A DNA stretch of 64,000 bases from positions 62,001 through 126,000 of the IMG/VR virus record IMGVR_UViG_3300048924_000100; one strand, given 5' to 3'. Both the position numbers and the translations under genes were made by a program. The notes beneath the pieces are model-generated. The model saw only the letters and a program-made list of their open reading frames with translations, was not told the DNA's origin and made no database searches. Position 1 is the stretch's first letter. Each line of letters opens with the position of its first letter. Source of the DNA: a virus. This document shows, piece by piece, positions 34,444 through 42,351 of this stretch.

Positions 34444-35040
34444 ATGAGCACCATAGCGTTCGACGGAAAACAACTGGTCACGGACTCGTCGGTTTCGATT
34501 GACGAGACGATCAGCCAAACCCAGTTCCGCAAGATCTTTACACCGATTGACGATAACGAGTACTGGGAGATCAACGGTGTACGGGCGTTGGCGTTCGCAG
34601 CTTTCTCGCTACCGATCATCAACCTGGAACTTCGCAAAGCTTTGCAGAAGGGATTGAACGAAGGGGACGACTCAAGCTGCTTCAGCGAAAACTTTGACGC
34701 GATCGTTATCGACGAGACAGGTCTGGCTTACCAGATTGTGGCGGTTTGGGTGGCGTATGGGGACGATCGAAAGCTTCGCATCAGCTTCATCCCGACTACT
34801 GGCATCGTCGCAATTGGGACGGGTGATCAATACGCACTGGCAGTGATGGCTGTGGGTAAATCTGCTCGGTCGGCGATCAAGGCAGCAATTGCCCTGAACG
34901 TTGATTCGGCCGGTAACCTGCAAAGCTTCGAAGTTCCACCGAAACCTGAAACACCATCGAAGCGCCCTCCGGCGGACACCACTACTGAAGCTGGCAAGTG
35001 GATCGACGTCGGTCAGCTGGATCCGGTTGTCAAGTTGTAA
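34444..35040 (+). CDS. HslV/proteasome-like Ntn-hydrolase protein, copy 2 (198 aa)
   Basis: A tandem paralogue of the preceding gene: MSTIAFDGKQLVTDSSVS opening, QFRKIF at the active-site-Lys position, and GTGDQYALAVM for the GSG-YAL motif. The residue exposed after Met removal is Ser followed by Thr, so the nucleophile could be Ser2 or the protein could be inactive. The second copy has a different middle and a Lys/Pro-rich tail. The pair could form a mixed ring. Its stop is at 35038-35040. Confidence 0.78.
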   Translation: MSTIAFDGKQLVTDSSVSIDETISQTQFRKIFTPIDDNEYWEINGVRALAFAAFSLPIINLELRKALQKGLNEGDDSSCFSENFDAIVIDETGLAYQIVAVWVAYGDDRKLRISFIPTTGIVAIGTGDQYALAVMAVGKSARSAIKAAIALNVDSAGNLQSFEVPPKPETPSKRPPADTTTEAGKWIDVGQLDPVVKL

Positions 35041-35227
35041 ATCTCCTATGCTATGTGAACTCGTGAGTTTGCTCCTGCTTGAAGATAGTTAGCCCTGGCG
35101 TCCCCGTGGGAATAGTTTGGAGTCCCTACCCACATCAGTCAGTCGTCCCCCATTAACGATTGGCTGTCCCGGCAAAGCATCGCTGGGAAAAGCTCCACCT
35201 GCCAACTTAGTCTCATCGTGTCCGGAC

Positions 35228-35280
35228 ATCCCACTGTGGTGTCCGGATGCGGTGGGATTATTTCGCATTTTGTTTTTTGT
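35228..35280 (+). terminator. Terminator-like hairpin after the HslV-like pair
   Basis: ATCCCAC (35228-35234) pairs with GTGGGAT (35252-35258), followed by TATTTCGCATTTTGTTTTTTG. Confidence 0.6.
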
Positions 35281-35424
35281 TACCGGATGGATATATTTTA
35301 TACTTGCACACGTCTTTCGGTTTTTCTCATAGCTGGGTTTTCCGATGATGTGGATTGGAGGTGGGTCCTACTGTCCTTCGGTTAGCAGGTGCTTCTCTCA
35401 CAGGTGCAGCCTTTCTGAGGACAT

Positions 35425-35483
35425 CCCCTGTTGCGGAGTTTCTTGGGCATGCCAAGCACTCTACTTGCGACAGGGGTTATTTT
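35425..35483 (+). terminator. Nested terminator-like hairpin upstream of PhuZ
   Basis: CCCCTGTTGC (35425-35434) pairs with GCGACAGGGG (35467-35476) with one G-U pair; an inner stem CTTGG/CCAAG sits at 35442-35456; TTATTTTTC follows. Confidence 0.65.
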
Positions 35484-35541
35484 TCATCTGTGGATAGATT
35501 CTTGGGCGATGTAGGCAATGGGTTGAAGTCATGTAAAAAGA

Positions 35542-35559
35542 TTTCAAGCCTACATTACT
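35542..35559 (+). promoter_or_regulatory. Early promoter upstream of PhuZ, ATTTCAAGCCTACATTACT box
   Basis: Matches the window early consensus with TACATTACT in the core. About 64 nt upstream of the PhuZ ATG. Confidence 0.78.
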
Positions 35560-35622
35560 AACACGTTGACCCAATTGGTCTAACGAATTCTTTCAACTGG
35601 TAACTCAAAGAGAACATTTCAC

Positions 35623-36621
35623 ATGAATGCAAATACTTCGGATCTGGCATACTTCCTCTGCGGTGGTACCGGTATTAACATCGGCGTGGCTCTGAAAAAG
35701 GGTACTCACACCGACAACAACAAAAACGCTTTCTTCGTCGGTCTGGATTCCTCGGATCGTAACAGCTCCGGCGACTTGTTCGAAGTTGTGCAGATGGCCG
35801 TTGCCAACGACCCTGACCAGAAGGCCAAGGGTTCGGGTAAAGTCAAAGCAACCAACTACCCACAAGCTGAACAGTTCATCAACCAGTTCCTGACCAAGCA
35901 CAAGCCACGTGATTACAACATCATCGTCTGCTCCACCGGCGGTGGTACTGGTTCGATGCTGGCTTTCGTTCTGGCGCGCATGCTGTTCGAACGCGATCAA
36001 CTGGTCGTGCTGTGCTTCATCAACGACAAGACCTCGCAGGTTGAAGAGATCAACGTCGTGAACAGCTACCGTTCGTACGCGTCGCTGACCACTCCTGGTT
36101 CGCTGAACCGCGTGGTTCCGTACATGGAGTTCGACAACACCCTGACCAACACTCGTGGTGAAGTCAACCAAATGGTCATCGACAAGCTCGATGTGGCCAG
36201 CCTGTTCCTGAGCAACGTCAACAAGGAACAAGACCACACTGACATGAAGAACCTGCTGAACTTCAGCAAGCACTACGGCGTTCCACCGTCCATGTCGCGT
36301 ATTCGCTTCTACGACGAGAAAGGTGTTGCAGACTTCAAGGGCAAGGTGCCGGTTGCAGTCTCTTCCCTGTTCGAAAGCAGCGATGCAGTCATCCCACGTT
36401 TCAACGGCACCGTGATCCGTTCCACCGGCGTGTTCGCTGACGGCGTTAAGCGTCCAAGCAACGCCCAGGAACTGCACATGGTCCTGGACCACGGCGAAGC
36501 TCTGAAAGAGCTGGAGAAACACATCGAAGCAATGGAAACCCGCAAGGTTGAAACTTCGTCGACCTTCACCCAGCAGAAAGATCTCTCTGCCGGTGCGGAT
36601 GACAAAGGCTTCTTCATGTAA
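35623..36621 (+). CDS. phuZ: PhuZ, phage tubulin/FtsZ-like GTPase
   Basis: 332 aa, near the usual ~315-325. The tubulin signature loop reads STGGGTGSM at residues 104-112 (tubulin GGGTGSG), with a T1-type loop CGGTGINIG near residues 13-21. PhuZ polymerises into a bipolar spindle that centres and rotates the phage nucleus and carries capsids to it. The C-terminal ~25 residues are a flexible tail as in known PhuZ proteins. C-ending codon bias and the early promoter at 35542 fit early, abundant expression. A terminator follows at 36641. Confidence 0.95.
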   Translation: MNANTSDLAYFLCGGTGINIGVALKKGTHTDNNKNAFFVGLDSSDRNSSGDLFEVVQMAVANDPDQKAKGSGKVKATNYPQAEQFINQFLTKHKPRDYNIIVCSTGGGTGSMLAFVLARMLFERDQLVVLCFINDKTSQVEEINVVNSYRSYASLTTPGSLNRVVPYMEFDNTLTNTRGEVNQMVIDKLDVASLFLSNVNKEQDHTDMKNLLNFSKHYGVPPSMSRIRFYDEKGVADFKGKVPVAVSSLFESSDAVIPRFNGTVIRSTGVFADGVKRPSNAQELHMVLDHGEALKELEKHIEAMETRKVETSSTFTQQKDLSAGADDKGFFM

Positions 36622-36640
36622 GTCCGCTTAGCTAGTGTAG

Positions 36641-36690
36641 GGTACCGGGGAGTGATCCTCGGTACCTTATAGCTGCTATATTGTTTTTTG
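36641..36690 (+). terminator. Intrinsic terminator after PhuZ
   Basis: GGTACCGGGGA (36641-36651) pairs with TCCTCGGTACC (36656-36666); a T-run in TTGTTTTTTG follows after about 15 nt. Confidence 0.75.
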
Positions 36691-36753
36691 ATATCTTTTT
36701 CTACCGGCATCCTCATTACTATGAGGCATGGTTTTTATAAAGGGGTCAAGAAG

Positions 36754-37050
36754 GTGTCTAGAAGCTTCTCTCTGGATTTAAAATCCTATACCCTGGACGT
36801 ACCATTGGGTGCAGAACCAACGGTCTTAAATCGGACCGTAACCACGCTTGATCTGCATGCAATGCTCGTTGATGAAGGGTTTAATTCATTCGAGGTCCCC
36901 AGAGGGTATCACCGTCTTTGGGGAAATGACATTAACGCGTTAAGGGATCAGGTAGCTAGTAAGCTGTTGGGGGTACCTAGAGACGCTGTAGTCTGCATAA
37001 AGACTTTTGGGAAACTTCGGCAGCAAGTACTGGTTACACTGAAATACTAA
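36754..37050 (+). CDS. Small protein of unknown function (98 aa)
   Basis: GTG 36754 is chosen because AAAGGGG lies 8 nt upstream; the in-frame ATG at 36721 has no ribosome binding site and sits in a TATG sequence that could be a late promoter core. The product begins MSRSFSLDLK and ends in a beta strand (VLVTLKY). It is the first of a run of seven small genes after PhuZ. No family recognised. Confidence 0.65.
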   Translation: MSRSFSLDLKSYTLDVPLGAEPTVLNRTVTTLDLHAMLVDEGFNSFEVPRGYHRLWGNDINALRDQVASKLLGVPRDAVVCIKTFGKLRQQVLVTLKY

Positions 37051-37063
37051 GAAGGGGCGAGCA

Positions 37064-37615
37064 GTGATCAGATATGACGTCATGAACTTGGCTAATAGCT
37101 TTGTCATGGAAGTGGAAGACATTCCAGCAGTCAGGGAGTCAATCGCTGTACGGATGCTCGAAGCTGCCGTGGAGATTATTAATTATCCATCGCGTGAAGA
37201 CAGCATCCTTGATCAATTGGGGAGAGTGTACGAAGATCATTACGAGATGCTGACACCGGATCTTGTAATCATCAAGGTTAAAGAAGCACTGCAAAAGGAA
37301 ATGAAGCGGCGGTCGTGGGATAAGCGACTCCATGTTCAGATCCGTTTTAACAAGGTCTCCCACGCGTTTCATCAGGCCCTTATTGACATGGACCTGGATG
37401 CTACGTTGAGAGCTGCAGCTAAGCCTAAGCCAGTTCAGCGCATTACACGGGCTAAGGTAACAGGCGACACTATCAACGACAATCCAAGTCAGGAGGCCCT
37501 CAATGAATTCCTTGAAACTGTTGAGCGTCGGAGTCTTCGGCGAACTCCGCAGCTTTCAGATCGACAACCGACAGTTGTTAGAGAACCTTTTGAGCGAGAT
37601 CTCAGAAATTACTAA
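37064..37615 (+). CDS. Protein of unknown function (183 aa), small-gene array
   Basis: GTG start at 37064 with AAGGGGCGAGCA upstream. The N-terminal ~110 residues look like alpha/beta with a helix pair (residues ~22-75) and a final strand. The C-terminal 60 residues are Arg-rich and probably disordered. That tail is encoded where the next gene begins, an overlap of 113 nt, so the tail may be an overprinted extension. Confidence 0.68.
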   Translation: MIRYDVMNLANSFVMEVEDIPAVRESIAVRMLEAAVEIINYPSREDSILDQLGRVYEDHYEMLTPDLVIIKVKEALQKEMKRRSWDKRLHVQIRFNKVSHAFHQALIDMDLDATLRAAAKPKPVQRITRAKVTGDTINDNPSQEALNEFLETVERRSLRRTPQLSDRQPTVVREPFERDLRNY

Positions 37616-38000
37616 CGATTACGTTCCCCATCTACATCGGGAAATGGCCTGGGGTTTGCTTGAGATGGGTGTTGAACAGCTCACGTATTCCAAAGGTGTT
37701 AATCGTAACGACTGTCATTACAATCAGAAAGCCGCTCGTTGCTACACGTACAAAGATGAGAGAGACGATATCCTTGCCACCATTATCTCTCACCTATCGA
37801 CACAGATAGGCAACGCGACCAATAGAACGTCACTGGATCATCCTTTTTTATACCAGATCCTTGCAAACGGGGACGTAATGGTTAGTGTGGATGTCCGGGA
37901 CCTAGAGCCCCTGGCAGACGATTTCATCAGTCAGGAGGAAAGCGGTTATGAGCAAGATTCTTGGCATACCACTGGGGTGCATACCGATAGCCTTTGGTGA
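37503..38000 (+). CDS. Protein of unknown function (165 aa), small-gene array
   Basis: The ATG at 37503 has a strong AGGAGG ribosome binding site, although it lies 113 nt inside the preceding gene. It shares the helix-helix then closing strand layout of its neighbours (VMVSVDVRDLE near residue 125), followed by an acidic tail. The last 53 nt overlap the next gene. No family recognised. Confidence 0.7.
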   Translation: MNSLKLLSVGVFGELRSFQIDNRQLLENLLSEISEITNDYVPHLHREMAWGLLEMGVEQLTYSKGVNRNDCHYNQKAARCYTYKDERDDILATIISHLSTQIGNATNRTSLDHPFLYQILANGDVMVSVDVRDLEPLADDFISQEESGYEQDSWHTTGVHTDSLW

Positions 38001-38310
38001 ACGCGGTTTCCACCCAGCAGAAATAACAAACCTGATCACATTGTTAATGGGAGTGTGCAGGTATAATGAGGTGGAGTACATCCCCTCGGTGATTGCGGAG
38101 TATATCCGTACGGAGATGGATCTGGATCCACTGCATGCCCAGATCCTGATCCTGGATGCTTTGCCCATGTTACTCGACGTGGGTACACAGTTTAGAAGGA
38201 TGGCCGCTACAGGCTGTCTGCAACGTTATGTTGTGCATAGCCACATCATTTTACTGGAAGTAGACGATGACTACCAAGACCATTACGCATACAGTGATGC
38301 TGCCCCCTAA
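37948..38310 (+). CDS. Protein of unknown function (120 aa), small-gene array
   Basis: ATG 37948 follows CAGGAGGAAAG. The layout is helical with a closing strand (HIILLEVDD). It overlaps both neighbours (53 and 44 nt). It looks like a remote relative of the flanking small proteins, but identity is too low to be sure by eye. Confidence 0.68.
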   Translation: MSKILGIPLGCIPIAFGERGFHPAEITNLITLLMGVCRYNEVEYIPSVIAEYIRTEMDLDPLHAQILILDALPMLLDVGTQFRRMAATGCLQRYVVHSHIILLEVDDDYQDHYAYSDAAP

Positions 38311-38578
38311 CACTGACGTAACACAATTCATCGGGGTTCACCGCAACCTTATGGAGTCAATGCAAATCCCGCACACGCTGGATTTCTTTGAGAATGTGGA
38401 TGGATTTACTCATCCTATTCCAGAATGTCAGGAGCAGCTAAAGGTGGGTTTCTTCGAATTCTTCCGCCAGCTGCAAGACCTCAAAATGATGTACGGTTCG
38501 GTACAGTGCATTAACGCCACAGTGGGTAACAGCACCGTGACGTTTGTCTTTACCTATCAAGATTTGTCCTCTGCATAA
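38267..38578 (+). CDS. Protein of unknown function (103 aa), small-gene array
   Basis: ATG 38267 lies within the end of the previous gene, with GGAAGTAGACG upstream. The product has two helices and closing strands (VTFVFTYQ). No domain recognised. Confidence 0.68.
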   Translation: MTTKTITHTVMLPPNTDVTQFIGVHRNLMESMQIPHTLDFFENVDGFTHPIPECQEQLKVGFFEFFRQLQDLKMMYGSVQCINATVGNSTVTFVFTYQDLSSA

Positions 38579-38588
38579 AGAGACCATC

Positions 38589-38948
38589 ATGTGGAAACGC
38601 ATCCTACCAATTGACTACGAAGAGCTGGCCGACCACTTGTTGGCGGTGTATGCAATGGATTGCAGCGACATGCCAGCCGAGCCATTTGATTTTCAGATGG
38701 CGAAGAATGTTTTGATCGATCAAGTGGAAGCCATCATGGAAGACGGCGAGTGCTGCGAAGACACCCACCTGACGGACCTGTTGTTTAAGCATCACATTTA
38801 TGGGTCGGTTAAATCCATGCACGTAACGAGTCTTCCAGGTACGGTCGTGTTTCGAGACGGACATCCTTTGAAGCTTCCGTTGGTTATTATCGAACTCGAT
38901 TCGCAAGGAGAACTCCCGTATGGCAACCCTGAATCCTTCACGTGGTGA
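38589..38948 (+). CDS. Protein of unknown function (119 aa), small-gene array
   Basis: ATG 38589 is preferred to the upstream frame extension, which overlaps the preceding gene; AAAGAGA precedes it. It is acidic, helical at the start (residues ~10-50) and ends in strands (PLVIIELD). It overlaps the next gene by 29 nt. Confidence 0.68.
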   Translation: MWKRILPIDYEELADHLLAVYAMDCSDMPAEPFDFQMAKNVLIDQVEAIMEDGECCEDTHLTDLLFKHHIYGSVKSMHVTSLPGTVVFRDGHPLKLPLVIIELDSQGELPYGNPESFTW

Positions 38949-39333
38949 CATCGTTTCATTTCAGCTGGTGAAGAACGGCATCAACGGTGGAGACCGTATT
39001 GACGTAAAAGTCGACGGTATCCTCCAGTATGCAACGGCTCGAATGATTGACCCACAGTTGGCCATCAAGCACAAAAACCTTTTCCCGTACTTCCAGGATA
39101 AGGTAGGCAACGTCGACGATCCAAACACCTACGGGTATTTGGCGTTGCTGGGTCGTAATGACAAACTGGAGATCATCGGGATTCCATGGATCAATGATTC
39201 GACCTTCCAGCTTATCGATGGGCGTAACGCCAACCTCGTGGTTACGAACTGGCGTGAAGATTTCCGTTCCCCGCTGGCTACATTCATGCAGAGCATCGGG
39301 GCGTCTTACACCCTCACGGTTTTTGACAAGTAA
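38920..39333 (+). CDS. Protein of unknown function (137 aa), end of small-gene array
   Basis: ATG 38920 with AAGGAG upstream. It is beta-rich and basic, with an SH3- or OB-like alternation and no helix-pair layout, so it may not belong to the same family as the genes before it. A strong terminator follows at 39343. Confidence 0.7.
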   Translation: MATLNPSRGDIVSFQLVKNGINGGDRIDVKVDGILQYATARMIDPQLAIKHKNLFPYFQDKVGNVDDPNTYGYLALLGRNDKLEIIGIPWINDSTFQLIDGRNANLVVTNWREDFRSPLATFMQSIGASYTLTVFDK

Positions 39334-39342
39334 GGGTAAACT

Positions 39343-39395
39343 GTCACTACATTCCTCATTCATAGGGGAGTGTAGTGACTATTTTCTTTTTTGCA
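39343..39395 (+). terminator. Strong intrinsic terminator
   Basis: GTCACTACATTCCTC (39343-39357) pairs with GGGGAGTGTAGTGAC (39365-39379), followed by TATTTTCTTTTTT. Confidence 0.88.
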
Positions 39396-39446
39396 ATCTG
39401 ATTTTTATTTCTTAATTAATTTGCTTATTCTGAGAGTGTTAACCTG

Positions 39447-41531
39447 ATGACTGCCGCAGCTAAACACACATCTCCTTTCCTAGCAGAGGAGTATATACCC
39501 AATCGTAACTTGCTCCAGAACTACCACTACATGGCCGCCGCTTATTTGACGGCTCTTTACAAGTGGGACTACAACACAGTACTGGAGTTGGTAGAGAAAG
39601 TATTTGTACCCAACCAGAACGGCTTTAAGGAAGCCAAGTTCAGAGTCTTTAAGAAGAACAAGTACGGCGACCGTGTTCCTGACATCATGCCGGCTCGTGA
39701 GTTCTTCCAGACAGTTCAGGATAATAACTGGCACCTGTCTCCGTCGTTTGTGGCTTACACGCACACCAACCAAGAACAGTCGATCAACTCGATTGGTACT
39801 GAAACCTTTATCGAATTCCGTCGCCTTTATAAAGGCAAGATGAAAGAAGCTATTTCGTCTGGCGATAAAGAAGCTGCACAAGCGTTTGATGAAATCCAGA
39901 AGGCCCTGAAGATCTTTAACAACGCCCAGTCTGGTGCGATGTCGTCTTCCGGTACTCCGCTGATGAACAAGTCGGGTCACACTACTCTGACCTCTATCTG
40001 CCGTTCCCTGACCTCCGTCGCCAACCTGATGAACGAGCGACTGATTACGGGTAACCGGTTGCTACTCAGTTACAACAAGTCCATGGAACTGTTTATCAGT
40101 ACCCTGGCGTTTGCTAAGCGGGACAAGATCCAGGCGGTAATCGACAAGTACGAAATGAGTTACGCCACCGTAGACCAGGTCATGGACATGGTGAAACGTT
40201 GCGCGTCGTACTACTGGAGCAACCCGACCCAGATCGCAGCTATCCGTACCTTTATGGAAATGCTGTCACCTCTGGAGCTGACAATCATCCTCTGCACCAT
40301 GGACCTCCGTGGGCTGTACACCACCAACCAAGCACTGATCAAACGGTTCTTCGATGAATGGTGCAAAGTTCCTGAGATGCCAACGTCGTTTGAAAACGTT
40401 ACTACCATCAAGGCAGCTAACGACGACTACAAGACACTCTGCACTACCAAGCTGGGCAAAGGGGCGACGGCAGATCAGACCGCGTATCTCAACGCTTACC
40501 ACGTCAGCCTGGAAGTTAAATGGCGAGACTTCATTGAAGCTTTCTTGAAAGCCGATATCCCGCCGTCTGGTGTATTCAGCGTTAAGGAGTTGGTACGTGA
40601 GAACGTTGTAACCTCCGACACTGACTCGATGATCTATTCGGTAGACGCCATCATTGATGACTACATTACCGATAAGAAAGACGAGCTGGCATTTAACGGG
40701 GTACTGACGTACTTCATTCGTTGCATTGCCGTAGACCAGCATGCGCGTCTTAGCACCAACATGAACGTGGCTAAGAAGTTCCGTTATCGTCTGAACATGA
40801 AGAACGAATACCTCTTCAGTTCGTACGTGACTACTTCGATGTCCAAGCACTACTATGCGTTGCAGTTGATGCTGGAGGGTATTCTCTACGATAACCCTAA
40901 ACTGGAACTCAAGGGCGTGCACCTCAGGGGGATCAAGATCGCACTCAAGGTCCGGGAGTTCACGAACAAGCTGATGCGCGATGTGTTGAATGCCATTTAC
41001 ACCAACCAGCAACTGGATGCTCCAGAGTTGTTAAAAGGTGTGGGTGATTTGGAACGCGCTCTGTTTGAAGAACTGGAGAAGGGTGGTTGGAGCTGGTTGA
41101 CCAAGAACGGAATCAAAGAAGAGACGGCCTACAGCAACGCTGATTCGTCGATCTACTTCTACCACGAGATGTGGAAGCAGGTGTTCGCCGATACCTATGG
41201 CGACGCACCAGAGCTGCCGTACCGTGCGTATAAGGTCAACGTTACACTGGACAACAAGACCAAGGTCAAGAAGTTTACTGAGACCTACGGGGAAAGCGAT
41301 GTGGTCAAGAAGATGATGGCTTACATTGAGGCGCGTGGATCGCTAACCTCCGTGTATGTTCCGATTGACATGATCGAATCGATTGGTGGTATCCCGAAAG
41401 AGATCCTACCGATTGTGGATACACGCTTGCTTATTGCACAGAACTTCAAGTCCATCTACGCCATTCTGGAATCCTTGGGCTTGTACATCATGAACAGCAA
41501 GGTAACTCGTCTGGTATCTGACGAGCATTAA
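39447..41531 (+). CDS. Divergent family B DNA polymerase (palm/thumb portion)
   Basis: 694 aa. Residues 390-394 read SDTDS, the motif C (YGDTDS) carrying the two catalytic aspartates D391 and D393. Downstream, KNEYLFSS and the LKGVHLRGIKIALKVREF stretch match the family B thumb-side pattern 'xxKGxxxxR...'. A motif-B-like helix may lie near residues 170-200. No 3'-5' exonuclease motifs (DxE, NxxxD, YxxxD) are obvious, so the exonuclease is probably a separate gene, as in other phiKZ-like phages with split replication genes. It would replicate phage DNA in the phage nucleus. ATG 39447 has no strong ribosome binding site. Confidence 0.75.
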   Translation: MTAAAKHTSPFLAEEYIPNRNLLQNYHYMAAAYLTALYKWDYNTVLELVEKVFVPNQNGFKEAKFRVFKKNKYGDRVPDIMPAREFFQTVQDNNWHLSPSFVAYTHTNQEQSINSIGTETFIEFRRLYKGKMKEAISSGDKEAAQAFDEIQKALKIFNNAQSGAMSSSGTPLMNKSGHTTLTSICRSLTSVANLMNERLITGNRLLLSYNKSMELFISTLAFAKRDKIQAVIDKYEMSYATVDQVMDMVKRCASYYWSNPTQIAAIRTFMEMLSPLELTIILCTMDLRGLYTTNQALIKRFFDEWCKVPEMPTSFENVTTIKAANDDYKTLCTTKLGKGATADQTAYLNAYHVSLEVKWRDFIEAFLKADIPPSGVFSVKELVRENVVTSDTDSMIYSVDAIIDDYITDKKDELAFNGVLTYFIRCIAVDQHARLSTNMNVAKKFRYRLNMKNEYLFSSYVTTSMSKHYYALQLMLEGILYDNPKLELKGVHLRGIKIALKVREFTNKLMRDVLNAIYTNQQLDAPELLKGVGDLERALFEELEKGGWSWLTKNGIKEETAYSNADSSIYFYHEMWKQVFADTYGDAPELPYRAYKVNVTLDNKTKVKKFTETYGESDVVKKMMAYIEARGSLTSVYVPIDMIESIGGIPKEILPIVDTRLLIAQNFKSIYAILESLGLYIMNSKVTRLVSDEH

Positions 41532-41541
41532 GGAGCACGTA

Positions 41542-41913
41542 ATGACTAAATTGACCAAGGCTGATAACTTCATGTTTTTCAAGGATAGTGCCACTGGTTT
41601 GGTATTTGCAGGGGAGGGGGCTTTCCTGTATCCGGAAAATATGAAGATCATGGTTCAGCCAACGGTGACTGTCGCCATGACCGACGAGATGCATGTCGAA
41701 AAGGGCGTGTACGTTACCTTCAACTATTGTGACCACGATCACGCCTTCTACGTGGGTAAACCAGAAGAAGTCCCTAAGCTGTTGAAAGCACTGTGGGAAG
41801 GTCGTGAATCCAAGATCGTGGTAGAACCTGACTACTACAGCTACCTGATGGATGTCAAGCATCAGGCGCATCTGGATTCCTGGTCGCGTTCTCCTGATCG
41901 GATGGGGAGTTAA
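41542..41913 (+). CDS. Protein of unknown function (123 aa)
   Basis: ATG 41542 with AAGGAGCACG upstream, 10 nt after the polymerase stop, so in the same operon. A compact beta-rich protein with a His/Cys-containing stretch (NYCDHDHAF) that could bind metal. Function not recognised. Confidence 0.72.
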   Translation: MTKLTKADNFMFFKDSATGLVFAGEGAFLYPENMKIMVQPTVTVAMTDEMHVEKGVYVTFNYCDHDHAFYVGKPEEVPKLLKALWEGRESKIVVEPDYYSYLMDVKHQAHLDSWSRSPDRMGS

Positions 41914-41918
41914 TCATC

Positions 41919-42236
41919 GTGGGTACAGTACATTACTTACCCACTTCCCGGAACAAGGAACACCTTGAACAAGTACTCAGTGAACGTCAGTTCCGAACGG
42001 TAGTACTGGGTAGCCGTCTGGGTAGTTACACTGACGCTACAGCCAGCATGATAAAAGCTCGGGATGAGTTGGACAAGTGGTATGGGTTCTTTGGGCCTGT
42101 CCTGCGTTTCTTAAATCCGATGCAGCACATGTTGGCGGTAGAAACGTTTGCCAGGGCCGAACACAAACAACGGGAAGCTTACAGGGAGTTCATGAGGGCT
42201 AAGAACAAGCTACAAGAGCAGTGGCACCTGAAGTAA
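41919..42236 (+). CDS. Protein of unknown function (105 aa)
   Basis: GTG start at 41919 with GGGGAG upstream. The helical, basic C-terminal half (residues ~45-105) looks like a coiled coil or amphipathic helix. The terminator at 42257 ends the polymerase operon. Confidence 0.68.
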   Translation: MGTVHYLPTSRNKEHLEQVLSERQFRTVVLGSRLGSYTDATASMIKARDELDKWYGFFGPVLRFLNPMQHMLAVETFARAEHKQREAYREFMRAKNKLQEQWHLK

Positions 42237-42256
42237 CAACCAGCCATAAACCTATA

Positions 42257-42295
42257 ACTCCTACTACTCCTTGCGGAGTAGTAGGAGTATAAGGA
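42257..42295. terminator. Hairpin terminator between convergent units
   Basis: ACTCCTACTACTCC (42257-42270), TTGC, GGAGTAGTAGGAGT (42275-42288), a perfect 14-bp stem between rightward and leftward genes. Confidence 0.82.
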
Positions 42296-42351
42296 AATCA
42301 ATCTTTTTAAATTTTTATATTAAATATGGGATCACTTCGTCGGATTAACCG

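Larger units (their letters stand above)
35040..35622 (+). other. 583-nt region without a convincing gene: two terminators and an early promoter
   Basis: It begins with a 21-nt motif (35040-35060) also present upstream of chimallin, followed by the small dyad AACTC-GT-GAGTT. The rest holds two terminator-like hairpins (35228, 35425), a 9-nt direct repeat GTGTCCGGA (35218 and 35239), and the PhuZ early promoter. Short ORFs in it (for example 35117-35332) lack ribosome binding sites. Confidence 0.65.

Noticed and set aside
35117-35332. 71-codon ORF between the HslV-like pair and PhuZ
   Set aside because: No ribosome binding site; it crosses the terminator-like hairpin at 35228 and its hydrophobic end arises from the T-rich terminator tail.
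35355-35561. 68-codon ORF upstream of PhuZ
   Set aside because: It reads through the nested hairpin at 35425 and into the early promoter box; no ribosome binding site.
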